The notes below the pieces were generated by a model. That model was not told the origin of the DNA and ran no database searches. It saw only the letters and a program-made list of their open reading frames with translations. Shown here piece after piece: positions 1-6,858 of a stretch of 12,018 nucleotides of DNA (its first letter is position 1; every line of letters begins with the position of its first letter). Origin of the DNA: Legionellaceae bacterium (GTDB taxonomy: Bacteria > Pseudomonadota > Gammaproteobacteria > Legionellales > Legionellaceae); assembly GCA_947470005.1 (NCBI GenBank), contig CANISA010000018.1, forward strand, positions 1-12,018. The letters run 5' to 3'. The position numbers were made by a program, and so were the translations under genes.

Positions 1-305
1 AAAATGACATCGTTAGGAATGCCTCGAAGCCGTCGATCCGCCTGAATTTTGTGAAAGAAGACACTGCCAGGGGTTACGCAACAAAGCCACGCCTTCAGTC
101 AGAAACCCACTACCAGTTGATAGTAAAGGCGAATGGGACAGTAAATGGAGGACAGCTATTTTGAATGCTGCATAATTGAACAAAAATAACTCCATTTATT
201 ACACTTCCTTGTGTTGTTGATTTTATAATATTGGTGTTTTTGACTATTGTCAATTGATGATTTTTGAGATCGCCCGTTTTCACACGAGCAGCTTGTCGCT
301 GAGTC
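1..305. other. Non-coding or unassigned left edge
   Basis: I see no gene that I can support here. On the minus strand a 60-codon frame is open at 13-195, but it matches no family I recognise and has no convincing ribosome binding site. A second minus-strand frame runs open off the left edge from about 75, so the first bases could be the start of a fragment whose remainder lies outside the window. Bases 196-300 are AT-rich and lie downstream of the hydroxylase gene at 306-1475. I see no clear terminator hairpin there. Confidence 0.4.
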
Positions 306-1475
306 TTACCCCGCAGCGTGCTCCATCATGAAGCGCTTGATCGATGGCAGGCGATTGAGCGCATGTAATCCAATGCCCCGAAGCGTCGTGATTGGAGGCA
401 GTGGATTTGCAAAGATCAGTTTGATTCCTTCCATGAGTGCGATGGTTTGCCACACGGCATATTTACGTTGGCGCTGGTAGGCGCCTAATGTTCGCGCGGA
501 GCACAGGTCTTGTTTTCGCTCATCCAAAAGCGTGATCCAGGCCTTGAGATCGGCCAATCCGATGTTGAGCCCTAGGCCTGCGAGGGGGTGGACGGTGTGA
601 GCGGCATCCCCCATCAAGATCCACCGCTCGCCACGATACTGTTCAACATGACGCATGTGCAAGGGAAATTGTTGGCGCGGGCTAATCAAGCGGCTGTCTC
701 CTAATTTACAAGTGAAGGCCGCCGTCAGCGCCTCACCAAACGCCTCATCCGTCAGCTGCATCAAGGTCGCGGCTTTTGCAGGGGACGTTGACCATACCAC
801 GGAGCAATGGTGGGCGTCAGCTAGAGGCAAAAAGGCCAGCGGACCATCGGGATTAAAGACTTGATAGGCTGTTTCACCATGCGGTTTTGTTGTCTGCACC
901 GTGGCTACGATGGCATGTTGATGATAGGGCCACGTCGTGACCGGTACGTTTAAGTGTGTTCGAGTGGGTGAGTTTGCGCCATCGGCAATGATAAGCAATC
1001 GAGCATGCCAATCCTGGCTCTCGCCATGAACAGCCACCCCATCAGGTTCAAGGGTCAGCGTGTCTGCGCGCGTTTGAGCATAGATTACAACGCTATCGGC
1101 GGCGCATTGCTGCAACAAGGCCTCTTTAAGCACGGCCTCTTCAAGGATTGAGCCAAGCTCGCTTCTCCCGAGCACGCGTGCATCAAAGTCAAGATGAGCG
1201 CCATTGACTGCGTCCCACACATGCATTTGTCGATAAGGCGAAAGGCTAGACGAGTCAATCTGCCCCCAAACGCCTAATGCTCGCAGCAAGGATTGTGACG
1301 CATGATTTAGGGCATAGACGCGCTTGTCAGGGGTTGCCGGGCGAGCGCTTGCGTCAAGCACGGCGACAGAAAATCCGCGTTGGCGCATGGCAATGGCCGC
1401 ACTTAATCCGACGACCCCACCGCCCACAACAAGGATGTCTATTCGATCGTTAACGGTCACGCCGTTGTTATCCAT
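306..1475 (-). CDS. FAD-dependent aromatic hydroxylase, UbiH/UbiF/VisC (COQ6) family
   Basis: This 389-residue protein is a flavin monooxygenase of the kind that hydroxylates the aromatic ring of ubiquinone precursors, using NAD(P)H and O2 at the inner membrane face. The N-terminus carries the dinucleotide-binding motif GGGVVG at residues 18-23, with the acidic residue D41 closing the second strand. A DG motif follows in IIADGANSPTR (about 162-172). The FAD ribose-binding GD motif lies in LMGDAAHTVHPLAGLGLNIG (287-306), which is the family signature. Length is normal for the family (about 390-400). The ATG at 1475 has only a weak upstream purine stretch; a GTG seven codons inside is an alternative start. 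It stands alone and diverges from hss. Family membership is secure, but the sequence alone does not tell me which ring position (UbiH, UbiI/VisC or UbiF role) it serves. Confidence 0.93.
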   Translation of the reverse strand: MDNNGVTVNDRIDILVVGGGVVGLSAAIAMRQRGFSVAVLDASARPATPDKRVYALNHASQSLLRALGVWGQIDSSSLSPYRQMHVWDAVNGAHLDFDARVLGRSELGSILEEAVLKEALLQQCAADSVVIYAQTRADTLTLEPDGVAVHGESQDWHARLLIIADGANSPTRTHLNVPVTTWPYHQHAIVATVQTTKPHGETAYQVFNPDGPLAFLPLADAHHCSVVWSTSPAKAATLMQLTDEAFGEALTAAFTCKLGDSRLISPRQQFPLHMRHVEQYRGERWILMGDAAHTVHPLAGLGLNIGLADLKAWITLLDERKQDLCSARTLGAYQRQRKYAVWQTIALMEGIKLIFANPLPPITTLRGIGLHALNRLPSIKRFMMEHAAG

Positions 1476-1656
1476 TCACAGGGAAAAAACGAAGATTACA
1501 CAATGTAACACGCCCTGTCTAACCGTTGTTGAAGAAGGATCAACGAAGGGGGAAAATGTAAATTTAAAATAGACGTGAGAACATATAAAAAAGTTGTAAA
1601 CTGGACTATAGTTTAGGAGAGATAAGCTTTCTCACACGCACTTCTGGAGCACAAAA
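1476..1656. promoter_or_regulatory. Divergent promoter region between hydroxylase and hss
   Basis: This 181-bp gap separates two divergent genes and must hold both promoters. For hss a near-consensus -10 box TATAGT lies at 1607-1612, about 45 bp before the start codon, with no good -35 partner. For the minus-strand hydroxylase, TAGACA and TAATCT spaced by 17 bp form a weak candidate. A small inverted repeat, TTACA-caa-TGTAA at 1496-1508, sits close to the hydroxylase start and could be an operator. All are sequence matches only, and the exact boxes are uncertain. Confidence 0.3.
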
Positions 1657-3060
1657 ATGAAACACTTGGATGCTGAAAAAATAGCCTTTAATCACCGAAT
1701 CATTATGCTAGGCTTTGGCAGCATTGGTCGGGCCCTCTTGCCACTCATCTTTGAAAAATTCGACATGCAACCCTCACAAATAACCATTTTTGATTGTTCT
1801 GGAGCAGGGAACAAGGTTGCTCAAGAATTTAATGTTTCATTTCAATTGCAAACCATCACGTCAACAAATTACATGAGCGTGATTGGCAATCAGCTTCGCG
1901 AGGGCGATTTTATTATTGATGTATCTTACGATATAGCCAGTTTAGCGATGATTGAGCTTTGTGAACAAAAAGGCGCGCTGTATATCAATACATCGACGGA
2001 GCCTTGGATAGAAGATTGGAACGATAATTTGTCGCCGGCCCTTCGAACGAACTACCAGTTGCGTGAAAACCTGATTAAACTAAAAGGTAAAACAAAGAAG
2101 ACCGCTGTTGTAACGCATGGAGCGAACCCAGGTCTTGCGTCTCATTTTGTTAAACAGGGCTTGTGGAATATGGCAAAGGACAATGAACTTTGCGTCAGCA
2201 TGCCTCAAGACTCATCGGGATGGGCTAACCTTGCCAAGCTTCTTGGCATCAAAGCCATACATATCGCCGAGCGCGACACACAAATTACTGAAAAATCGAA
2301 AGTGCCAGGCGAGTTTGTTAACACGTGGTCAGTGTTTGGATTAATGGACGAGGGCGTGCAACCTGCCGAGTTAGGTTGGGGTACGCATGAGAGCCATTGG
2401 CCTCACGACGCGCATGCTCATGAGACTGGGTCGCAATGTTCTATCTACTTAGCCCGCCCCAGTGCGAGCGTTCGCGTTCGCTCGTGGACGCCTAGTTTAG
2501 GTGCCTTTCATGGGTATTTGATTACGCACCCAGAGTCTATTTCAATCGCAAGTTTTTTGACGACAAGCGATAAGTCCTACCGACCAACCGTTCATTATGC
2601 CTATAGTCCTTGCCCTGATGCGACAAGCTCTATGATTGAGCTTGGGGGTAATGAATGGAGAGCTCATGAAGATGTTCGCCTCCTTTTAAATGAAATTACG
2701 GATGGTGTGGATGAGCTGGGTGTCTTATTGATGGGTAATCAAAAGGGTGCTTATTGGTTTGGATCCAATTTATCTATTCATGAAGCACGAAAACTGGCCC
2801 CTCATAATAATGCAACGAGTCTACAAGTGGTTGCGGGTATTATTTCTGGAATGATTTGGGCCGTCGATCACCCTAATGAGGGGATAGTCGAGCCTGAAGA
2901 CATGGATCACGAATACATTTTGAGTCTTGCGTTACCTTATCTGGGCGCCGTTTCTGGCCACTATACCGACTGGACGCCACTTCAGAATCGAGGATTGTTG
3001 TTTGCTGAACAATTGGATCTAACGGACCCATGGCAATTTGTGAATATTCGAGTCAATTAG
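1657..3060 (+). CDS. hss: Homospermidine synthase
   Basis: The 467-residue product is an NAD+-dependent bacterial homospermidine synthase. It makes sym-homospermidine from putrescine, or from spermidine plus putrescine, in the cytosol by an oxidation, imine and reduction sequence. The Rossmann motif GFGSIGRALLP begins at residue 19. HGANPGLASHF at about 154-164 and the AERDTQ, TWSVFG and GVQPAELGWGTHE blocks match the family. N157, E205, W224, E232 and H291 line up, with a constant offset of five, with active-site residues I recall for the Blastochloris viridis enzyme (N162, E210, W229, E237, H296). That comparison is from memory. Length is close to the usual 470-480. The ATG at 1657 is preceded by TGGAG at 1645-1649 with a 7-nt spacer. 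It is probably first in an operon with the next two genes. Confidence 0.94.
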   Translation: MKHLDAEKIAFNHRIIMLGFGSIGRALLPLIFEKFDMQPSQITIFDCSGAGNKVAQEFNVSFQLQTITSTNYMSVIGNQLREGDFIIDVSYDIASLAMIELCEQKGALYINTSTEPWIEDWNDNLSPALRTNYQLRENLIKLKGKTKKTAVVTHGANPGLASHFVKQGLWNMAKDNELCVSMPQDSSGWANLAKLLGIKAIHIAERDTQITEKSKVPGEFVNTWSVFGLMDEGVQPAELGWGTHESHWPHDAHAHETGSQCSIYLARPSASVRVRSWTPSLGAFHGYLITHPESISIASFLTTSDKSYRPTVHYAYSPCPDATSSMIELGGNEWRAHEDVRLLLNEITDGVDELGVLLMGNQKGAYWFGSNLSIHEARKLAPHNNATSLQVVAGIISGMIWAVDHPNEGIVEPEDMDHEYILSLALPYLGAVSGHYTDWTPLQNRGLLFAEQLDLTDPWQFVNIRVN

Positions 3061-3124
3061 TCTGTCGTCAGGAATGGGCGGAAGGAATGCAATATTATGT
3101 TGATTTTGAAAAGGACGATGCATC

Positions 3125-3922
3125 ATGGTCATGACGTTATTTGCTTTTGATCTAACAACGGATCCTCTTTACAATGAATTATTGGGTTCTTGTCTAATAA
3201 AAACAACTGAAAAAAATCATCACAAAAACCTGCCAGAAGGGTTTTGTTCTCCTATGGGTTTTTGGCTTTCTACCGTCAATGCCTTTCCTACGGCGCAAGG
3301 TCATTTCGAAATCATTATCAGCGAAACAGATTTACCCTTAAGCGAAATGAACGAGACTGAGGTCAATCAAACGGTTGTATTTAAGCAGGGCACAGAGGAT
3401 GCGTTAACATTAAGGCTGAGCGCATGCCATGCGTATGTGGTTGTTAAAAAAACAACATGGGATCGCGCCCAAGAGGCAATATTGCTAGTCATTACACAAT
3501 ATTGGCGATTTTCGTGCATAGAAAAGCAGCTTAATCAATTCTCCATGGAGTCGAGAAAAACGCTACGCTATGCAAGCAAACCAACGGTAATCGGCTTAAA
3601 AAAAGCGGAGAGGGCGGTTAAAAACGATACGATTTTACGATCACTGATGCAAGATATGCCTTCTTTTGAAGGCCCATTGGTTGTTGCTACGCGTTATTTA
3701 AGCACTCAAGTCGCCGTTAACGTGTACTTGGAACTAAGCAAGAAATTAACGATGGAAGATTGGGCGGAGCAAATTAATGGTCATCTCGAGGCCGTGAGCA
3801 CCACGTATGAGGGGATAACTGAAAAGCTATTTTACCATAAAGGCTACTTGGTAGAAATTGTACTAGAATTTATCATTGTTGTTATCCTGTTGTTGGATCT
3901 TTATTTTGGGTTTGAAATGTAA
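3125..3922 (+). CDS. Hypothetical protein with single C-terminal membrane anchor (possible DUF155/RMD1-like)
   Basis: I do not recognise this 265-residue protein with confidence. Residues 1-240 look soluble, with mixed charge and no signal peptide. A single hydrophobic helix at about 243-262 (LVEIVLEFIIVVILLLDLYF) ends the chain, giving a tail-anchored layout with the bulk in the cytoplasm. The C-terminal pattern, a helix LEAVSTTYEGITEKLF followed by a glutamate-led hydrophobic segment, resembles the end of DUF155/RMD1-YagE proteins, which close with a similar anchor. The N-terminal part gives no clear support, so that link is tentative. AAGGA at 3111-3115 is 9 nt before the ATG at 3125; an in-frame ATG at 3131 is an alternative. 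It lies 64 bp after hss and 20 bp before the DUF2520 gene, so it is probably co-transcribed with both. Confidence 0.75.
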   Translation: MVMTLFAFDLTTDPLYNELLGSCLIKTTEKNHHKNLPEGFCSPMGFWLSTVNAFPTAQGHFEIIISETDLPLSEMNETEVNQTVVFKQGTEDALTLRLSACHAYVVVKKTTWDRAQEAILLVITQYWRFSCIEKQLNQFSMESRKTLRYASKPTVIGLKKAERAVKNDTILRSLMQDMPSFEGPLVVATRYLSTQVAVNVYLELSKKLTMEDWAEQINGHLEAVSTTYEGITEKLFYHKGYLVEIVLEFIIVVILLLDLYFGFEM

Positions 3923-3942
3923 CTGGTGAGAGGTGTTGTTGC

Positions 3943-4803
3943 GTGATTGTAGTGAATATTATTGGCGCAGGCCATGTGGGACAAACAATAGGCCATTTGC
4001 TGCTTAAAAACGCGCCAGTTCGCATTGGCGCTGTGTGTAATCGAACGGCGAAAAGTGCGTTGGATGCGATTGAATTCATAGGTGATGGTCAGTATTGCTG
4101 GTCTATTCGCGATCTGCCTCATGCTCAGCTCACGTTGATCACGACCCCGGATGATTGTATTTTAAGCGCATGCACCGAGCTCAGTGCCAATGAACACCTG
4201 AAGCCCGGGGATGTGGTGGTTCATTTTAGCGGTTCATGCTCTTCAGATAGTCTACTGCCGGTGAAACAAAAAGGGTGTCATGTGGCGAGCGTTCATCTCA
4301 TGCGTAGCTTTGCACGGCCTGCGTTAAGCGTGAAAGAATACCAAGGGACGTATTGCGCGATGGAGGGGGATGCCGCGGCCCTCGACCTTATTAGTCCGTT
4401 GTTGGAGGCCATGGGTTCGATAACATACCTGATCAACAAGGAAAAAAAATCGCTTTATCACGCAGCCGGTGTTTTTGCTTCCAATTATGTTGTGACACTG
4501 TCGCAACAAGCCCTGGAATGCCTTCTTGAGGCGGGGGTGGAGCAAGGCATTGCGATGCACGTGATCACGTGCATCATGCAGAGCACGGTCTCTAATTTAG
4601 AACGAACATCATCACCCAAAGAGGCCCTGACCGGCCCTATTCAGCGGGGTGATGTTTCAACCATCGAGGGGCACTTGAAGGCGCTTTCAACGAGCCAGCA
4701 GAAGGAACTTTATTCATTGTTAGGAAAAGCGACCTTGCCATTAACCTCGCTGGATGAAGGGACGATGCGGCGGGTGGCCGATACCTTAAATTTTTCTACA
4801 TGA
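3943..4803 (+). CDS. Rossmann-like and DUF2520 domain protein (putative NAD(P)-dependent oxidoreductase)
   Basis: The 286-residue product has an N-terminal Rossmann domain of the pyrroline-5-carboxylate reductase/F420-NADP oxidoreductase type and a C-terminal all-helical DUF2520 domain. GAGHVG at residues 8-13 binds the dinucleotide. NRT at 33-35 suggests NADP preference by analogy with related folds. VHFSGSCSSDSLL (93-105) and SVHLMRSF (116-123) match the family's central blocks. The DUF2520 signature appears as LYHAAGVFASNYVVTL at 171-186 and ALTGPIQRGD at 228-237. The start is a GTG at 3943, with GAGAGG at 3928-3933 as ribosome binding site. The substrate is unknown. Its place behind hss suggests, but does not show, a link to polyamine or imine chemistry. 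The gene ends at 4803, and the convergent desaturase-like gene begins 75 bp on. Confidence 0.88.
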   Translation: MIVVNIIGAGHVGQTIGHLLLKNAPVRIGAVCNRTAKSALDAIEFIGDGQYCWSIRDLPHAQLTLITTPDDCILSACTELSANEHLKPGDVVVHFSGSCSSDSLLPVKQKGCHVASVHLMRSFARPALSVKEYQGTYCAMEGDAAALDLISPLLEAMGSITYLINKEKKSLYHAAGVFASNYVVTLSQQALECLLEAGVEQGIAMHVITCIMQSTVSNLERTSSPKEALTGPIQRGDVSTIEGHLKALSTSQQKELYSLLGKATLPLTSLDEGTMRRVADTLNFST

Positions 4804-4878
4804 AAGAACACTCCCCGGGACGACGAGAGTCTGAGTTTACTCGGCGTATTGTGACAGGATACGCGTAATCTGTATTTA

Positions 4879-5814
4879 TTATATCTTATTAATTTTTAGA
4901 TAGATCCATCCTAAGTACTCTCGAATGATACTTCGCTTGGCTTCGGAAAAAACACCTACTTGGTGATTGGACTCAATTTTTGATCCATCAAACGTTTTAA
5001 AAATGCGATCCCAGAAGGTGAAAACCTCTGAAAAATTATAGGTTGGTAATTGGCCATTGTGATTAGCATGGTGATGTAAGTGGTACTGCGGAATTTGAAA
5101 GTGCCGAGAAATCCAATTGACTTCGATTTCAATGTTGGCATGCTTAACTAAAGAGATTACCCAAATAACAGAGTAAAGTACCGCCACTAAGGAGGGGTCA
5201 AAACCGAACGTGGAGAACACAATCAGTTCAGGAACATAAATCAAAAAATCATCAAAGGGATTGGCTCGTACTGAAGTCATCGCTCCAAGGCGCTCAGGTA
5301 AATGGTGAAGCGAGTGAAATCGCCAAAGAAAAGCATTTGTATGCATCGAACGGTGGACCCAGTACCTAATCAAATCGACGGTAGTAAGGATAATAATGGC
5401 CTGAAAAAAAAGCGGAATTGGAAGCGTATTCGAAAGGCCAAGGTACGCTTTAATGTGATCGCCTGCCCATTCTGAAAACGGATAGATGGTCGCCAAAGCA
5501 AACAGACCACTCAAGAAATAAAAAGAAACTTCCGAAGCGATCTCTCGCCACAGAATGCCCTTTTTGTTGATGTAGTTCCATTGAGAATTCCTCGGCACTA
5601 AAAACTCTAATGCAATCAGAAACAAAGCGACGCCTCCGTAAGTGTACTCAATCCATTCAGGTGAACTGAATCCTTTTTTCCAAAGAATATAGTCCGTCGT
5701 TAATACCGATAAAATTATGAAAGGAAAAAGGTATCGTTTCATTTTTTCTCGAACAAGCATTTTAAAAGTTAAAGCGTCTTCGCTTTGATGATTTTCAGAA
5801 TTTATTTCATTCAT
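4879..5814 (-). CDS. Sterol desaturase / fatty acid hydroxylase superfamily membrane protein
   Basis: This 311-residue integral membrane protein belongs to the di-iron oxygenases that hydroxylate or desaturate lipids, sterols or carotenoids. The histidine boxes are visible: HRSMH at 154-158 (HX3H), HSLHH at 167-171 (HX2HH) and HLHHH at 245-249 (HX2HH), with another histidine at 225 after a hydrophobic stretch. Hydrophobic segments at about 30-46, 58-74, 95-113, 135-150 and 193-221 fit a four-to-five-helix membrane core with the iron site on the cytoplasmic face. The ATG at 5814 lies inside the stop of the upstream broken antitoxin frame (ATGA overlap). An AAGGA/GGTGG stretch just before it can serve as ribosome binding site. 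The lipid substrate cannot be read from sequence. Confidence 0.9.
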   Translation of the reverse strand: MNEINSENHQSEDALTFKMLVREKMKRYLFPFIILSVLTTDYILWKKGFSSPEWIEYTYGGVALFLIALEFLVPRNSQWNYINKKGILWREIASEVSFYFLSGLFALATIYPFSEWAGDHIKAYLGLSNTLPIPLFFQAIIILTTVDLIRYWVHRSMHTNAFLWRFHSLHHLPERLGAMTSVRANPFDDFLIYVPELIVFSTFGFDPSLVAVLYSVIWVISLVKHANIEIEVNWISRHFQIPQYHLHHHANHNGQLPTYNFSEVFTFWDRIFKTFDGSKIESNHQVGVFSEAKRSIIREYLGWIYLKINKI

Positions 5815-6011
5815 ATTCCACCATCCTTATAAATGAAGGGTCGAATCGTTTGTGAGACGTCGTAGTTTTTCAAAAGAAGATCAGGTGCCGTCATAACTAA
5901 CATATAATTTGGCGAGCCTCTTCTTCCAATAGAAACATCATGCTGTGCAGCTCGGACTCGAAGCCGATTATAGACCTGCTCATCTAATTTTCTAACACTA
6001 ATGTTTGCCAT
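5811..6011 (-). pseudogene. Broken FitA-like ribbon-helix-helix antitoxin gene
   Basis: The first 27 residues (MANISVRKLDEQVYNRLRVR and on) are nearly identical to the intact FitA-like antitoxin at 7293-7532. An extra A at 5928-5929 then shifts the frame: the intact gene reads SMEEEARQII, this copy reads SIGRRGSPNY. DNA similarity continues to 5904 and stops, so the C-terminal toxin-binding tail is absent and no PIN toxin follows. The shifted frame runs on to a TGA overlapping the start codon of the desaturase-like gene. The result would be a 66-residue hybrid that keeps part of the DNA-binding domain. It may be inert, may still bind an operator, or may only couple translation to the next gene. 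Upstream in-frame ATGs (to 6089) exist, but MANIS is the homologous start. Confidence 0.8.
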
Positions 6012-6046
6012 GATCTGCCCAATGTTAGTCGCCCTATTTAAATGAT

Positions 6047-6168
6047 AACGCATGAAAGCATTTCTATCGAGCTCCAACAACGCCATCATACTTATTGATT
6101 AAAGAGCGAGCAGAACGGTCAGATCGCTAATTAAACACTGTAAGGTAGCGAAGAGCGCCATAGCTTTG
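6047..6168. repeat. TA-linked repeat, copy 1
   Basis: About 120 bp here recur nearly unchanged at 11107-11329, where a 97-bp palindromic element interrupts them. The part at 6047-6127 also resembles the DNA upstream of the intact antitoxin (about 7563-7645), though more loosely. Similarity with that second copy extends leftward through the fitA-like gene to 5904 and 7426. The three copies share one orientation and each lies beside TA genes or TA debris, so the repeat marks duplicated TA upstream regions. Confidence 0.8.
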
Positions 6169-6236
6169 TCCACACGCTCCGAAGGGCCAACCACATCCCT
6201 CATTAGCGGGTTTTGGTTATTATTAATAAGCCCGTT
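6099..6236 (-). pseudogene. Possible 3' end of an unidentified gene
   Basis: On the minus strand an open frame ends at TAA (6101-6099) with ...MALFATLQCLISDLTVLLAL. Upstream it reads NNNQNPLMRDVVGPSERV. The frame remains open to the edge of the REP-like repeat at 6237 and a little into it. The second repeat copy (11107-11329, palindromic insert removed) keeps the same frame and stop, with six base differences in the last 22 codons: three silent, three changing the residue. This fits a once-coding 3' end, but bases beyond the stop are equally conserved, so coding status is unproven. I do not recognise the protein. Confidence 0.3.
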
Positions 6237-6369
6237 ATTGTGAGCAGTTAGACTGCATCTGAAAAACGCGCTGCACTCACTTATCCCAGCACCAATAGAC
6301 CGTCATTGCGAACGCGAGTGAAGCAACCCAGGCAGTTTGGAGCCATCTTATTGCGCCCCATTCTCCACG
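6237..6369 (+). repeat. REP-like repeat, left arm of inverted pair
   Basis: This is one arm of a long inverted repeat whose partner is 6555-6686. The core CGTCATTGCGAACGCGAGTG with following GAAGCAACCCAGG is of the widespread REP-like class containing CGTCATTGCGA...GAAGCAA. The outer tip ATTGTGAGCAGTTAGAC is shared by both arms. The same unit, without the tip, recurs at 8452-8577. The sequence in this arm continues to CCCCTGCTT at 6379-6387, as in the third copy. Confidence 0.85.
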
Positions 6370-6537
6370 TCTGCAGCGCCCCTGCTTGTTTATTACGAGC
6401 AATGCGAGGAGATGCTCACCGCGATCGAGCGCGAAAAGCAAATTAAAGCGGGATCAAGAAAAAAGAAATTGACACAGATCGAACGCATTAACCCTCAGTG
6501 GGTCGATCTGTATGTTACGTTACTAACACCCGATTAA
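6337..6537 (+). pseudogene. GIY-YIG endonuclease remnant (C-terminal half)
   Basis: The 66-codon frame opens inside the left repeat arm, so its first 15 residues are translated repeat. From residue 16 (base 6382) it reads LLVYYEQCEEMLTAIEREKQ, then IKAGSR, INPQWVDLY. This is the C-terminal half of small YhbQ/UPF0213-type GIY-YIG nucleases (pattern LVYYE...AIxREKQIK...NPxWxDL). The N-terminal half with the GIY and YIG strands and the catalytic arginine is absent, so it should not be an active nuclease. It lies between inverted copies of a REP-like repeat and ends 17 bp before the right arm. This arrangement suggests the decayed core of a small mobile unit. It could be expressed as a short peptide, but I see no good ribosome binding site. 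Confidence 0.8.
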
Positions 6538-6554
6538 AATCCAAGCGTTCAAGT

Positions 6555-6686
6555 GTGGTGAATGGAGTGCAATAAGATGGTTCCAAACTGCCTGGGTTGC
6601 TTCACTCGCGTTCGCAATGACGGTCTATTAATGCGGGGCTAAGTTAGCTTAGTGCGTTTTTCAGATGCTGTCTAACTGCTCACAAT
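6555..6686 (-). repeat. REP-like repeat, right arm of inverted pair
   Basis: The reverse complement matches 6237-6369, most strongly over the central GACCGTCATTGCGAACGCGA and AAGCAACCCAGGCAGTTTGG stretches, and again at the outer tip ATTGTGAGCAGTTAGAC. The inner edge diverges. The arms enclose about 185 bp carrying the GIY-YIG remnant. The outer end runs into a remnant of a PIN-domain toxin gene. Confidence 0.85.
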
Positions 6687-6717
6687 CACCAAAATTACGC
6701 GTATTGCGCACGATCTT
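6661..6717 (-). pseudogene. Remnant of a second VapC/FitB-type PIN toxin gene
   Basis: On the minus strand the frame reads VRNTRNFGDCE, then QLDSI and a stop at 6661-6663. This aligns with ATRNTRDFSDCELTLINPF near the C-terminus of the intact PIN toxin at 6859-7296, where RNTRDF holds the fourth acidic residue (here changed to N). DNA matches that gene over CTCACAATCAC and, with mostly transitions, over the next 25 bases. Upstream codons contain a TAG and diverge, so only the tail survives. Its distal codons are part of the repeat arm tip. Confidence 0.6.
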
Positions 6718-6858
6718 TATCTATTTTTTTAGCTAATTTAATTAGGGTCTGTTGACATTTGATCCCACGTATTTCTCTATGGATTGAAATCCCACCAGCC
6801 ATTATAGACAGAGCAATCAGTAACCTCGGTAATTGCTACCAAATGGTTTTGTCCTCGC
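6718..6858. mobile_element. Possible insertion sequence end (decayed)
   Basis: GGGTCTGTTGACATTT at 6745-6760 resembles the terminal inverted repeats of IS5-like elements, many of which begin GGGTCTGTTGACA. The next 95 bp have no intact frame. On the minus strand a short ARTKPFGSNYRGY-like frame is interrupted by a stop. I see no second terminus, so if this is an insertion sequence it is a one-ended relic that cut the PIN toxin remnant. Otherwise the stretch holds nothing I recognise. Confidence 0.3.

Noticed and set aside
13..195. Minus-strand 60-codon open frame at the left edge
   Set aside because: It has no recognisable domain, no good ribosome binding site, and competes with another open frame. 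It is described only as unassigned sequence.
655..1572. Plus-strand frames at 655-864 and 1324-1572
   Set aside because: They lie wholly or mostly antisense to the well-supported flavin hydroxylase and show no family features.
3882..4122. Minus-strand frames overlapping the start of the DUF2520 gene
   Set aside because: They are antisense to a gene with strong motif support and carry no recognisable features.
4844..4864. GCGTAT...ATACGC hairpin between the convergent genes as a terminator
   Set aside because: The stem is only six pairs with a nine-base loop and no T-run follows, so I did not call a terminator.
6095..6110. boxA-like GCTCTTTAA on the minus strand in the TA-linked repeat, hinting at an rRNA leader
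   Set aside because: No rRNA sequence or boxB-like hairpin is near. A short AT-rich match is not enough, and the open reading frame there offers another explanation.
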